This document shows positions 24,221 through 31,805 of a stretch of DNA of 32,320 nt, piece after piece (position 1 is the first letter of the stretch; every line of letters starts with the position of its first letter). Where the stretch lies: the NCBI RefSeq assembly GCF_009711935.1, contig NZ_VIKX01000255.1, positions 1 to 32,320 on the forward strand, given 5' to 3'. The notes under the pieces were generated by a model. The model worked only from the letters and a program-made list of their open reading frames with translations. It was not told the origin of the DNA and did not search any database. The translations under genes were made by a program, and so were the position numbers. The stretch comes from Dolichospermum sp. UHCC 0259 (GTDB lineage Bacteria > Cyanobacteriota > Cyanobacteriia > Cyanobacteriales > Nostocaceae).

Positions 24221-26032
24221 ATGAGCGAAATGATACTAGTTACATCTTTAAATGAGGCAGCCGAAAATCAACGGAAGAAGGAGTTATCGATCACCCTCCA
24301 GTTTGACAAAGGAGTTACAGAGAAGTATTCGATTAATACTAAACCAGCACGTACCTCTAAGTTGGTGTTTGAATCTGAGAAGTCAATTCTCAACAATTTA
24401 TCTGTCCGCGAAGTCGTGAAGGGGTTGGATCATGCAGCCGATTTAATGTATCTTGCCTATAATGCCTTAGCAGCAAGAAAAAACGACTCGCTCCAAGGAA
24501 CGGTGTCTGGATTACAGAAATCCCTGTTAGATGCCACGATGGAAGCCAGTGTAACAATGGGGGTTTTTAAAACTAAGTCTAGTGCAGTCGTAGATGATGC
24601 ATTTAGTGCCTATAAATGGCTAGTCCAGGGTAAGGAGTCGTTGGCTATAAAACAACTACAACGCTGTGGAGAGACGGCTTTGCAAATGGCGAATGAATCG
24701 CAAAAACTAGCAGATCGTTTTCAGAAGATTGTTGATGGATCTCAGACTGCCGTGGAAGCAGCTATTGCTCAGAAAGTGACCGATCAAAACACCAAGAAAA
24801 AACTGGAAGAAAAGCTTAACCTGATTAAAACCCTTCAGAAAAGAACTGTAGAGCTTCAGAAAAATATTCAAACAGACCTTACTGCTGCACAAAAGGAATA
24901 TGAAGAAGCCAGAGAGAGAGAAAAGGTTGAGGGTGATCGCGCTTTTATTACCGGAATAATGGGGGCTACTTTTGGTGCCCTTGCTTCGGGTGCTGGTTCG
25001 ATAGGTCAAGCGGTGATTGCCATCAAGTCTCCCATTGGACTTCCAGGAGGATATGTCCCTCCTACTCAAGCAGGTGGTAATAAGCCAAGCGGTTTAGCCC
25101 CTTCACCTGAGGTAGAGCAACAGAAGGAAAGTCTCAGCAAGCAATTGCAAGATAAAGAGACAGCAAAGACCGTTATTTTTACAGAGAAGACAGAAAACGA
25201 CGCTCAAATCACAAAAGCTGAAGCAATTATCAAAGATCCTCAATCTCCACCACAGGCTAAGGCGGACGCAGAACAAAAAAAGGCTGCGGCTGAAGCAAAA
25301 CGTGCTGATATTGATAAAAGGCTAAAAGCGGCAGAAGAAGCTGTCAAAACTGTTTTATCAGGACTGAGCGGCGTGTCACAGCAACTTCAACAAATATCGA
25401 GCCAGTCATACACAGCTGCGGAAACTGCGTCGAAACAGAAGATGGCATACTACGAACACAGGAATAAGCTGGCAGCAGAAAACCGGGAAGCCTTAGCTAA
25501 TCTTGCACAATATGTAGTGGAAATTAAATATACCACTGATGATACTAAGAATATAGAAACGGCAATCAAAAGTCTACAGTTTGCCATTGAAGCTCTCAGC
25601 GGAGTCGTAGCTGCATTAAGTCAGACAACACTGTTCTGGCGTAATATGGCGAACTATTGTAAAGAAACTCTGGGAAGCACTAGCTTTACGGAAGACCTTG
25701 GATTTATCCAAAGTAGTTTTACTTTAGAGGAACGGAAGGATTACTACTCCAGTGAGGACTTCCTCAAAGGGGCGTTGGTTAATATAGCTCAATGGGTGGC
25801 ACTGAATAATGTCTGCGATCAATATCTGACAGCAGTAAACGAGGTATATGGCAAGGTAAATAAAAATGTCGGAAAACCACCATCCGATGACCAGGCAGCG
25901 GCCCAAGTCGCTGGATTAGCTCAAGCAGTTCTTAAATCTGCTCAAAGTGAAGCTGCGGCTGTAGATGCTGAAATGGAGTCTTTTCGGAAGCAGATGCAGA
26001 CCATAAATGTTTCAGCGCAACGAGTAGGCTAG
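24221..26032 (+). CDS. A1: large helical protein with hydrophobic segment between coiled coils, possible pore-forming-toxin-like
   Basis: A 603-residue protein I cannot name. Residues 20-50 look like a short beta region. Residues 55-170 are helical (AADLMYLAYNALAA, VSGLQKSLLDATMEAS, ALQMANESQKLADRF). Residues 180-240 are coiled coil. Residues 241-275 form an apolar, Gly/Ala-rich segment (FITGIMGATFGALASGAGS), then a Pro/Gly turn. Coiled coil returns at 295-440. The C-terminus has FWRNMANYC (472-480) and AQWVALNNVCDQYL. It has no signal peptide. A hydrophobic tongue between long helices is the layout of alpha-helical pore-forming toxins (HBL/NHE, XaxAB type); that role is inference. A2 (27244-28590) is its paralogue. 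Confidence 0.55.
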   Translation: MSEMILVTSLNEAAENQRKKELSITLQFDKGVTEKYSINTKPARTSKLVFESEKSILNNLSVREVVKGLDHAADLMYLAYNALAARKNDSLQGTVSGLQKSLLDATMEASVTMGVFKTKSSAVVDDAFSAYKWLVQGKESLAIKQLQRCGETALQMANESQKLADRFQKIVDGSQTAVEAAIAQKVTDQNTKKKLEEKLNLIKTLQKRTVELQKNIQTDLTAAQKEYEEAREREKVEGDRAFITGIMGATFGALASGAGSIGQAVIAIKSPIGLPGGYVPPTQAGGNKPSGLAPSPEVEQQKESLSKQLQDKETAKTVIFTEKTENDAQITKAEAIIKDPQSPPQAKADAEQKKAAAEAKRADIDKRLKAAEEAVKTVLSGLSGVSQQLQQISSQSYTAAETASKQKMAYYEHRNKLAAENREALANLAQYVVEIKYTTDDTKNIETAIKSLQFAIEALSGVVAALSQTTLFWRNMANYCKETLGSTSFTEDLGFIQSSFTLEERKDYYSSEDFLKGALVNIAQWVALNNVCDQYLTAVNEVYGKVNKNVGKPPSDDQAAAQVAGLAQAVLKSAQSEAAAVDAEMESFRKQMQTINVSAQRVG

Positions 26033-26057
26033 AGGATTTCTAAAAGGCGATTAATAG

Positions 26058-26095
26058 GCACAGCGTTACATCGCTTACTTTAATCTGTGCTTTTT
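26058..26095 (+). terminator. Possible terminator after A1
   Basis: GCACAG and CTGTGC pair across a 22-base loop that contains a small GCG/CGC stem. TTTTT follows. It could separate A1 from the rest of the cluster, fully or partly. Confidence 0.4.
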
Positions 26096-26097
26096 AG

Positions 26098-26130
26098 CGA
26101 TATGGATGTCTATTATTGTCATCCATATCG
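26098..26130 (+). promoter_or_regulatory. Hairpin in A1-B1 spacer, TATTATT loop
   Basis: CGATATGGATG and CATCCATATCG form 11 perfect pairs. A T-T mismatch, a C-G pair and the loop TATTATT complete it. The same loop closes a different stem at the same place in the A2-B2 spacer (28631-28655), so a conserved RNA structure is likely. Confidence 0.65.
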
Positions 26131-26138
26131 ACTCTAAA

Positions 26139-26284
26139 GTTAACGTGAATTCGACGAATTGAAAAACCTCTCTCCAAACCTGTCCCCTGTAAGGAGAGAG
26201 GCTCAAAAATCTTAGCTTTTCGTTAAGCTTTCAAGATATTTAAGCCCCTCTCCGACGCGGAGAGGTCATCCGACTTACGTTAGA
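26139..26284. mobile_element. Miniature element inserted in A1-B1 spacer
   Basis: Alignment with the A2-B2 spacer shows TCTAAA joined directly to CTTAAATCAAGAAACTAC there, while here TCTAAA and GTTAAAACCAAAAACTAC are split by about 146 extra bases. The insert has imperfect inverted ends (TAACGT near 26141, ACGTTA near 26278). Inside it has two palindromes: CCTCTCTCC/GGAGAGAGG (26167-26175, 26193-26201) and CCTCTCC-GACGC-GGAGAGG (26247-26265). No coding capacity. Confidence 0.65.
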
Positions 26285-26340
26285 GTTAAAACCAAAAACT
26301 ACCTGTCTCAGTCATAAACAAGAAAAATTGGAGTATGAAA

Positions 26341-27210
26341 ATGAAATTTTTGATCCAGAAAAGCCTACCAAGTCCAGTCAAGTTTGTGTGGAAAACCTTA
26401 GTAGTTTTCATTCTGTCTGCGTTGCTTTTCTTTCCCACACCCGTATTGGCATTAGACTACAGTGGCACTGTACAGTCCTATGTATCTAACGCTAAGGTAG
26501 AGTTAGATAGTGTATTAACAGTGATTAAAAAACTGCAAAATCTATCTTATGCGAATGGTAAAACTGCACTGGCTGAGATAGATACTAGATTACAAAAAAT
26601 TCAAACTGATGCTAGGAAAAATGCCACAGATTTCGAGAAGTTAGGAGATGAAGGGCAGAAAGAATCTAATCAACTTCTAGATACGATAAATAATCTATAT
26701 ACTCGCCAACAATTTTTAGAGAAGGAATTACAGACAAATCAAGAGAAATTAGAGCGATATATTGCATTAGAGCAAGCAATGAGAGGTATTTCTGCGTCAC
26801 TAAATGGTGGGGTTCAAATAGCCACTCCGTTTGATAACATTATTAAGAGCTATGAGGAAAGCAATAGGTCAGCCATATCTAAGCTACAGTCATTAAAAGA
26901 CAGTAGAGCAAAGTTAGAGATAGATAATCAGAATCTATCTCAGGCAATAGTATTAGCTGACAAAATATCCAAGTTGTCTACTAACCTAAAAAATCGTGTA
27001 AACGATGCAAAACAGAAAACTAGCAATATCAAAGCTTATGCGGAAGAATTAGAGTCTTTTAGCGATCAAGATATACTGAGCGAAATCAGTGAACTAGATC
27101 AATTTATTGCCGATTTAACTAACAACCTTCCATTGGGAAGCGTAACTGTTCACACCACCCCTATCTTTATTAACGAGAGAGTGTGCTACATGATGCCAGC
27201 TAATTGTTAA
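26341..27210 (+). CDS. B1: exported helical coiled-coil protein
   Basis: A 289-residue protein of unknown function. Residues 1-37 are a signal peptide (basic start, then FVWKTLVVFILSALLFFPTPVLA) cut before LDYSG. The mature part is almost wholly helical, with heptad-like stretches around 45-130 and 165-255. A 22-residue tail, unique to this copy, carries two cysteines (VCYMMPANC). The ATG at 26341 is chosen because TTGGAG is seven bases upstream and the reading then aligns with B2 from residue 1; the ATG six bases earlier is too close to the Shine-Dalgarno. It should act in the periplasm or outside. Likely partner of the A proteins by position and co-duplication. Confidence 0.7.
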   Translation: MKFLIQKSLPSPVKFVWKTLVVFILSALLFFPTPVLALDYSGTVQSYVSNAKVELDSVLTVIKKLQNLSYANGKTALAEIDTRLQKIQTDARKNATDFEKLGDEGQKESNQLLDTINNLYTRQQFLEKELQTNQEKLERYIALEQAMRGISASLNGGVQIATPFDNIIKSYEESNRSAISKLQSLKDSRAKLEIDNQNLSQAIVLADKISKLSTNLKNRVNDAKQKTSNIKAYAEELESFSDQDILSEISELDQFIADLTNNLPLGSVTVHTTPIFINERVCYMMPANC

Positions 27211-27243
27211 CAAGTTAACACACACATTAATGGATTAAGTCAA

Positions 27244-28590
27244 ATGAGTGAAATTACAATAATTAACAACAACTCAATACCAGGATCGATCACACTTTCT
27301 ATCAACGGTAAACAAGAAGTATATTCTGTGCAAAATCTTCCAGCAAGCGGCAGTCAATTAGTGCTGGACTCTCGCCAGGATATTTTAGGGAAATTGTCCA
27401 TTGATTCCTTGGTTTCCAACTTTGAAAATGCGGCAGATTTTATGTTTTTGGCATATAACGCCTTAGCAGGTACAGAAGTTTGGCCAAAAGTGTCTGGATT
27501 GCAGAAGTCACTACTTGATATTTCTGGTGATTGCATGAATACACTTGACATTTTTGGTCTTCGCTCCCAAGAAGTCGCCAAAACTTTAATCAAGATATAT
27601 GGATTGTTATTACAACGTAAAGACAAGTTCGCCATAATTCAATTAAAATATTGTGCAAAGATTGCCGGTGATATGGCTAATGAATCAGAGCAATTAGCGG
27701 CAAAGATTTCAGCACTTGGTAATCAATCCCAGCTTGTAAATGAAGATGCTATTAATCTAAAAACTCTGACTGAAGGCGAGAAGTCAAACCTAAATAAACA
27801 ATTGAATGATTTTAAAGCAAAACAGGGGGGAGCGGAAGCCGATTGTAAAAAGCTTAAAGAAGACATGGATAAGCTGACCAAAGAATATTATGCCAGCGTC
27901 GCTAAACTCCAGGATGGCTGGTTTATCGGTGCTGTTAAAACAGTCGCTAAAGTTTGCGGAGTTCGAGATCCTAAGGAGGAAGCTCTACGGGAAACTCATG
28001 CTACCTACAACAGAGACTCGCAAAGGTACAATCAGTTAATCCTTAATAATTTGAATGATCTTAAACAATATGCAGCAGAAATTATGAAAGCGCAAAGTGC
28101 TGTTTCTGAGGCGGAAAAATCTGTTCAAAGTTTCCATTATGCAATTCGCGCTCTCTCTGCAATTGTCTCTACATTAACTGATGCAACACTTTTCTGGCGT
28201 TCAATTGAGACATATTGTAGGCAACTTGAAAGTTCAAAATTCTCAAATGCCGTTCACGATTATCAAGGTGAATTATCTCCAGAAGAGCTAATTAAGGAAT
28301 ACTCTAGCCCGGAATTTATCGTGCTGTTCGTGAAAAATTTATCTCAATGGGTAGCTTTAGATAGCGTCTGTCGGGAATATCTAGTAGGAGCAAAAAATAC
28401 CTACAATAAAGTAGGAGCTAATATTGTCGCTTCACCTTCAATTGACCAAGCAAAAGTACAAACACCTATATTAGCTAAACGGATTTTTGATTCTCTTGAC
28501 AAACAGACGAAAACTCTAGAAGCAGCGGCGGAAAAAGATAAAAGATGGGGGAATTATATAACAGTAGTGAGTGCTAGGTATAGGTCTTAG
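27244..28590 (+). CDS. A2: helical paralogue of A1 without the long coiled-coil insert
   Basis: A 448-residue paralogue of A1. Shared parts: the beta-like start (SITLSINGKQEVYSV), AADFMFLAYNALAG (64-76), VSGLQKSLLD (83-92), DMANESEQLA, LTDATLFWRSIETYC (311-325), and LSQWVALDSVCREYL. It lacks about 150 residues of the A1 centre. The apolar segment is reduced to DGWFIGAVKTVAKVCGV (224-240), flanked by coiled coil. No signal peptide. It follows B1 by only 33 bases, so B1 and A2 are probably co-transcribed. Two-component helical toxins often pair a strongly and a weakly hydrophobic subunit, but this is only an analogy. Confidence 0.6.
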   Translation: MSEITIINNNSIPGSITLSINGKQEVYSVQNLPASGSQLVLDSRQDILGKLSIDSLVSNFENAADFMFLAYNALAGTEVWPKVSGLQKSLLDISGDCMNTLDIFGLRSQEVAKTLIKIYGLLLQRKDKFAIIQLKYCAKIAGDMANESEQLAAKISALGNQSQLVNEDAINLKTLTEGEKSNLNKQLNDFKAKQGGAEADCKKLKEDMDKLTKEYYASVAKLQDGWFIGAVKTVAKVCGVRDPKEEALRETHATYNRDSQRYNQLILNNLNDLKQYAAEIMKAQSAVSEAEKSVQSFHYAIRALSAIVSTLTDATLFWRSIETYCRQLESSKFSNAVHDYQGELSPEELIKEYSSPEFIVLFVKNLSQWVALDSVCREYLVGAKNTYNKVGANIVASPSIDQAKVQTPILAKRIFDSLDKQTKTLEAAAEKDKRWGNYITVVSARYRS

Positions 28591-28627
28591 GTAAGAAGCA
28601 GTTAAACATCTTAAACATCGGACAGGT

Positions 28628-28659
28628 GCAATAGATGGCTATTATTGCCATCTATATGC
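28628..28659 (+). promoter_or_regulatory. Hairpin in A2-B2 spacer, TATTATT loop
   Basis: ATAGATGGC (28631-28639) and GCCATCTAT (28647-28655) pair perfectly around TATTATT. GCA and TGC extend the stem past one bulged base. It is the counterpart of the 26098-26130 hairpin: same loop, altered but still pairing stem. Confidence 0.65.
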
Positions 28660-28726
28660 TATCTAAACTTAAATCAAGAAACTACTGAGTTAATTTGTGG
28701 AAACCCAAAACTATCGGAGTATAAAC

Positions 28727-29530
28727 ATGAGATTTTTTACCAAGAAAAACCTACCAAGTCCAGTTAAGTTTGTCTGGAAAACCTTAGTAGTTTTCATTCT
28801 GTCTGCGTTGCTTTTCTTTCCTACACCAGTGTTGGCATTAGACTACAGTGGCACTATAAAGTCCTATGTATCTAATGTGAAGGTAGAGTTAGATAGTGTA
28901 TTAACAGCGATTAAAAAACTTCCCAATCTGTCTTATGAGAATGGAAAAACAACACTGGCAGAGATAGATACTAGATTACAAAAAATTCAAACTGATGCTG
29001 GGAAAAATGCCACAGCTTTCCAGAAGTTAAGCAATGAAACTCAGCAAGCGTACAACAAAACCTTATCAGATATCAATAGCCTATATATGATCGAAAAAGC
29101 TTCGCAGAAGCAACTTGACGACTTAAAGGCAAAGCGTGAGCTCAAATATGCCGAGGACGAAGCCAAACTCTTAGCCTGGCTTCGGCTTGGGGAATCGGGT
29201 GGTCCAAATCCGCTAGTAATAGATGGTAGTTATGAAGAGTATGAAAAATATAGCCAGTATATTTCATCGTTAAATACTCAGTTAAAAAATCTTCAACTGA
29301 GTAGAGCCGGGTTAGAGAGCAAGAATCAGAGTCTGTCCGAGGCAATAGTATTAACCAATAAAATCTCCAACCTGTCTGATAAGGTAGAAAAGCGAATTAA
29401 GTTGGCAAACCAAAAATACGGTAACGTCAAAGAGTATGCGGATGCACTTGCATCTTTTAGCGACCCGGATATATTAGGTGAAATCAGCGAACTAGATCAA
29501 TTAATTGCGGACATCAGTAAAAACCTTTAA
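28727..29530 (+). CDS. B2: exported helical coiled-coil protein, paralogue of B1
   Basis: A 267-residue paralogue of B1. Its signal peptide (residues 9-37) is identical to that of B1 in protein and nearly so in DNA. The next 60 residues (LDYSGTIKSYVSNVKVELDSVLT) and the C-terminal FSDPDILGEISELDQLIAD also match. Residues about 95-195 differ strongly and form a charged coiled coil (QKQLDDLKAKRELKYAEDEAK). It lacks the cysteine tail of B1. The start at 28727 has CGGAG eight bases before it; an upstream GTG would place ten extra residues before the signal. Exported, function unknown. Confidence 0.7.
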   Translation: MRFFTKKNLPSPVKFVWKTLVVFILSALLFFPTPVLALDYSGTIKSYVSNVKVELDSVLTAIKKLPNLSYENGKTTLAEIDTRLQKIQTDAGKNATAFQKLSNETQQAYNKTLSDINSLYMIEKASQKQLDDLKAKRELKYAEDEAKLLAWLRLGESGGPNPLVIDGSYEEYEKYSQYISSLNTQLKNLQLSRAGLESKNQSLSEAIVLTNKISNLSDKVEKRIKLANQKYGNVKEYADALASFSDPDILGEISELDQLIADISKNL

Positions 29531-29629
29531 TTAAGAACTTAGAAAAACCATTCAGTAATCTGCACCAATGGGTTAATCTTCAGAACAGGGAAAAGTGAAT
29601 TAACTTGGCAAAAGAATAAGTCTCAACCC

Positions 29630-29724
29630 TTCAACACTATTGCCAATTTTCCTAAATATGTCTGAAACCCAATAAAATCGTGACGATATCAATAGGGTTT
29701 CAGGGTTTTGGCAATAGTATTGAA
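29630..29724. mobile_element. Miniature inverted-repeat element, 95 bases
   Basis: Seventeen-base ends TTCAACACTATTGCCAA (29630-29646) and TTGGCAATAGTATTGAA (29708-29724) are inverted repeats with one mismatch. TGAAACCC (29663-29670) and GGGTTTCA (29695-29702) pair inside. The whole can fold as one long hairpin. It has no coding capacity and sits between B2 and the Uma2 gene. Confidence 0.7.
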
Positions 29725-29780
29725 CCCTTGATATACTGTTAATTAATTTGCACAAACATTTCTGGTTGAGGGTTAATACA

Positions 29781-30542
29781 ATGGTACTCAAAGCCCCGTC
29801 TATCAAAGCTAAAACAACCATCACCTGGGAACCTCTACCAGCTAATTTTATATTACCAGACGATCCTGTGGAAAATATTCAACAACCCGCCCTCGCTGCG
29901 GCTTTAACCGATGCTTTGGGGGCTTCAGGATATATCCAGCCAGAAATGTTGATTGGCTCGAATTTGGGGCTGGTAGCAACAGTTAATAAAAAGATTGTCG
30001 TCAAAGCTCCAGACTGGTTTTATGTTCCTCAAGTACATTCCGTACCAGAGGGGGTAATTCGTCGTAGTTATACCCCTAATACAGATGGTGCAGCAGTGAC
30101 AATTGTGATGGAATTTCTCTCAGAAGCAGAGGGAGGAGAACTATCCATTAGGTCAACCCCTCCCTATGGTAAACTCCATTTTTACGAGCAAGTTCTGCAA
30201 GTACCCACTTATGTGACTTATGACCCCTATGATCCTAGTCTAGAAGTCCGTTATTTGCAAGATGGCAGATATATTTTACATCCAGTAGATACCCAGGGAC
30301 GGGTGTGGATTCCACAATTGGAATTATATCTGGGAATTTGGTCTGGGGAAAGGTTGGGACAAACCATGAACTGGCTGCGTTGGTGGGATAAATCAGGTAA
30401 TTTACTGCTATGGAGTTCAGAACAAGCAGAACAAGAACGCCAAAAAGCGGAGGAGGAAAGACAAAGAGCAGATAGAGAACATCAAAGAGCAGAAAGACTA
30501 GCTGCTAAATTGCGGGAATTGGGAATTGAGCCAGAACCGTAA
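29781..30542 (+). CDS. Uma2-family (DUF820) PD-(D/E)XK nuclease-like protein with coiled-coil tail
   Basis: A 253-residue Uma2 protein, a family expanded greatly in cyanobacteria. The restriction-endonuclease-like core shows APDWFYV (active-site Asp), VMEFLSEAEG (Glu), and the downstream GKLHFYEQVLQVPTYVTYDP, the usual K...Y...VPxY..dP pattern. Residues about 215-245 are a Glu/Arg-rich coiled coil (AEQERQKAEEERQRADREHQ). The biological role of the family is unsettled. The ATG at 29781 is preceded by GAGGG; the frame is open 33 bases upstream to a TTG. Confidence 0.83.
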   Translation: MVLKAPSIKAKTTITWEPLPANFILPDDPVENIQQPALAAALTDALGASGYIQPEMLIGSNLGLVATVNKKIVVKAPDWFYVPQVHSVPEGVIRRSYTPNTDGAAVTIVMEFLSEAEGGELSIRSTPPYGKLHFYEQVLQVPTYVTYDPYDPSLEVRYLQDGRYILHPVDTQGRVWIPQLELYLGIWSGERLGQTMNWLRWWDKSGNLLLWSSEQAEQERQKAEEERQRADREHQRAERLAAKLRELGIEPEP

Positions 30543-30608
30543 AACCGTAGCACCGTAGCGATAGCTTGCGTGGCGACGTGGGAGCCATAGCCATAACCCA
30601 ACAAATGT

Positions 30609-30636
30609 GTCGGGTTGCGCTGTTGCTTAACCCGAC
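30609..30636. repeat. Palindromic intergenic repeat
   Basis: GTCGGGTT and AACCCGAC form a perfect eight-pair stem with a 12-base loop, of the AACCCGACCTAC-type repeats common in cyanobacterial spacers. A degenerate GCGTAGC/GCTTGCGTGGCG repeat precedes it at 30543-30590. Confidence 0.65.
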
Positions 30637-30704
30637 CTACAAAAAATGGACAAGGTATTGAATAAATATAAAAGATAAAAACTGACAACATAATTTATAA
30701 CTTT

Positions 30705-31316
30705 ATGAATAAATCACATCGTCCCCCAATTCTCAAACCTGATGAAACATACACATTTCGTAAGTATTTTGAGTTAAGGTTTGCACCTGCGGATATTTTA
30801 CAAGAACTAGGAGTTAATTTAACTAGAGGAACAATTAATTTTCCAATAAATAATAATCAAATACCTCGATTAGTTGATCTCCAGAAACGATTAGAAGAAG
30901 CAATTCAAAGAGTCAGTTTAACAAGCGAAGCTGCAAGAAGAGAAGTTTTAATTGCGCCAATTCTCTTAGAAGTTGCACATATTACTGAATCTAAAATTAA
31001 TATTGAATATCCCATTGAAATAAATCAATTTTTGCGAGGTGATTTAGATTATTACTTGCAATCTCAACATCAGGTTTTAGTTATAGAGGCAAAACACGCA
31101 GATTTAACACGAGGATTTACTCAACTTGCAGTTGAATTAATTGCTTTAGATCAATGGGTTGAAGGAGATGAACCAATATTATATGGTGCTGTAACTACTG
31201 GAGATATTTGGCAATTTGGCAGTTTTCAACGAGAAAATAAACTAATAACTCAGGACTTAATGTTATATCGAGTTCCAACTGATTTAGAAATATTGGTTCT
31301 ACCGTTCCCCTTATGA
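30705..31316 (+). CDS. PD-(D/E)XK nuclease-like hypothetical protein
   Basis: A 203-residue protein. The segment GDLDYYLQSQHQVLVIEAKHADLTRGFTQLAVELIAL has the PD-(D/E)XK pattern: Asp113 or Asp115, a hydrophobic strand, Glu128-x-Lys130, then Gln140 on the next helix. It lacks partner domains, a signal peptide or membrane helices. Proteins of this size with this motif are frequent, uncharacterised cyanobacterial genes. It lies 162 bases after the Uma2 gene, which has the same nuclease fold, but the sequences are not alike. The start ATG has no strong ribosome-binding site. Confidence 0.7.
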   Translation: MNKSHRPPILKPDETYTFRKYFELRFAPADILQELGVNLTRGTINFPINNNQIPRLVDLQKRLEEAIQRVSLTSEAARREVLIAPILLEVAHITESKINIEYPIEINQFLRGDLDYYLQSQHQVLVIEAKHADLTRGFTQLAVELIALDQWVEGDEPILYGAVTTGDIWQFGSFQRENKLITQDLMLYRVPTDLEILVLPFPL

Positions 31317-31435
31317 TTAAATATTCCTTTCATATGTCCAAAACCATTACTGTATATGGGTTTTGTCTAAATTAAGAGCGATCGCTTATTTTTGAAGATA
31401 TTAAACCCTCAAATCCAGTTAGAGCAAGGGTTTCG

Positions 31436-31459
31436 ATGATATTTTTGATAAAATATCAT
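31436..31459. repeat. AT-rich hairpin
   Basis: ATGATATTTT and AAAATATCAT pair perfectly around TGAT, 120 bases after the nuclease-like gene. The T-tract is within the stem, so it is not a classical terminator. Confidence 0.5.
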
Positions 31460-31549
31460 AAAGGGAGCGGTAGAGCCGAAATATTAATGCAAATTTTAGT
31501 AGGAACTCTTACCGAAAATTAACCTACTTAAATGAAGCTAATTATTAAC

Positions 31550-31672
31550 TAAGTAGGTGAGCGTTGAAAATTGTCGTTATGGCAAGGCAAGAGGCAAGAG
31601 GCAAGAGTGAAGAGGGTTTGGGCGATTTTACATTTCTTTACACAGTTTGGTTTTATTGTGTTCACCTACTTA
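31550..31672. mobile_element. Miniature inverted-repeat element (TAAGTAGGTGA ends)
   Basis: TAAGTAGGTGA (31550-31560) and TCACCTACTTA (31662-31672) are perfect 11-base inverted ends enclosing 101 bases without coding capacity. A third copy of the end, AACCTACTTA (31521-31530), lies just outside, perhaps a decayed neighbour. GGCAAGA tandem units occur inside. The 489-base spacer 31317-31805 holds only this, the hairpin and a degenerate palindrome near 31745. Confidence 0.65.
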
Positions 31673-31805
31673 TTTTTGGCTTGAGATTTTTACACTAATA
31701 GATTTTCTATACCTGTTGTTGTTCCTATGGTGGAAACTTGGATAACGCGGAGCGTGGCGTTAGCCATAATTACCGATTGTGATACTGAGGGGTGCGGAAT
31801 GTGGG

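Noticed and set aside
24707-25069. 120-codon minus-strand frame in A1
   Set aside because: Mirror of the A1 coiled coil; A1 itself has a paralogue supporting its frame.
26159-26270. Palindromes in the A1-B1 spacer as specific regulators of B1
   Set aside because: They belong to the inserted element, being absent from the sister spacer, and match dispersed CCTCTCC-type cyanobacterial repeats.
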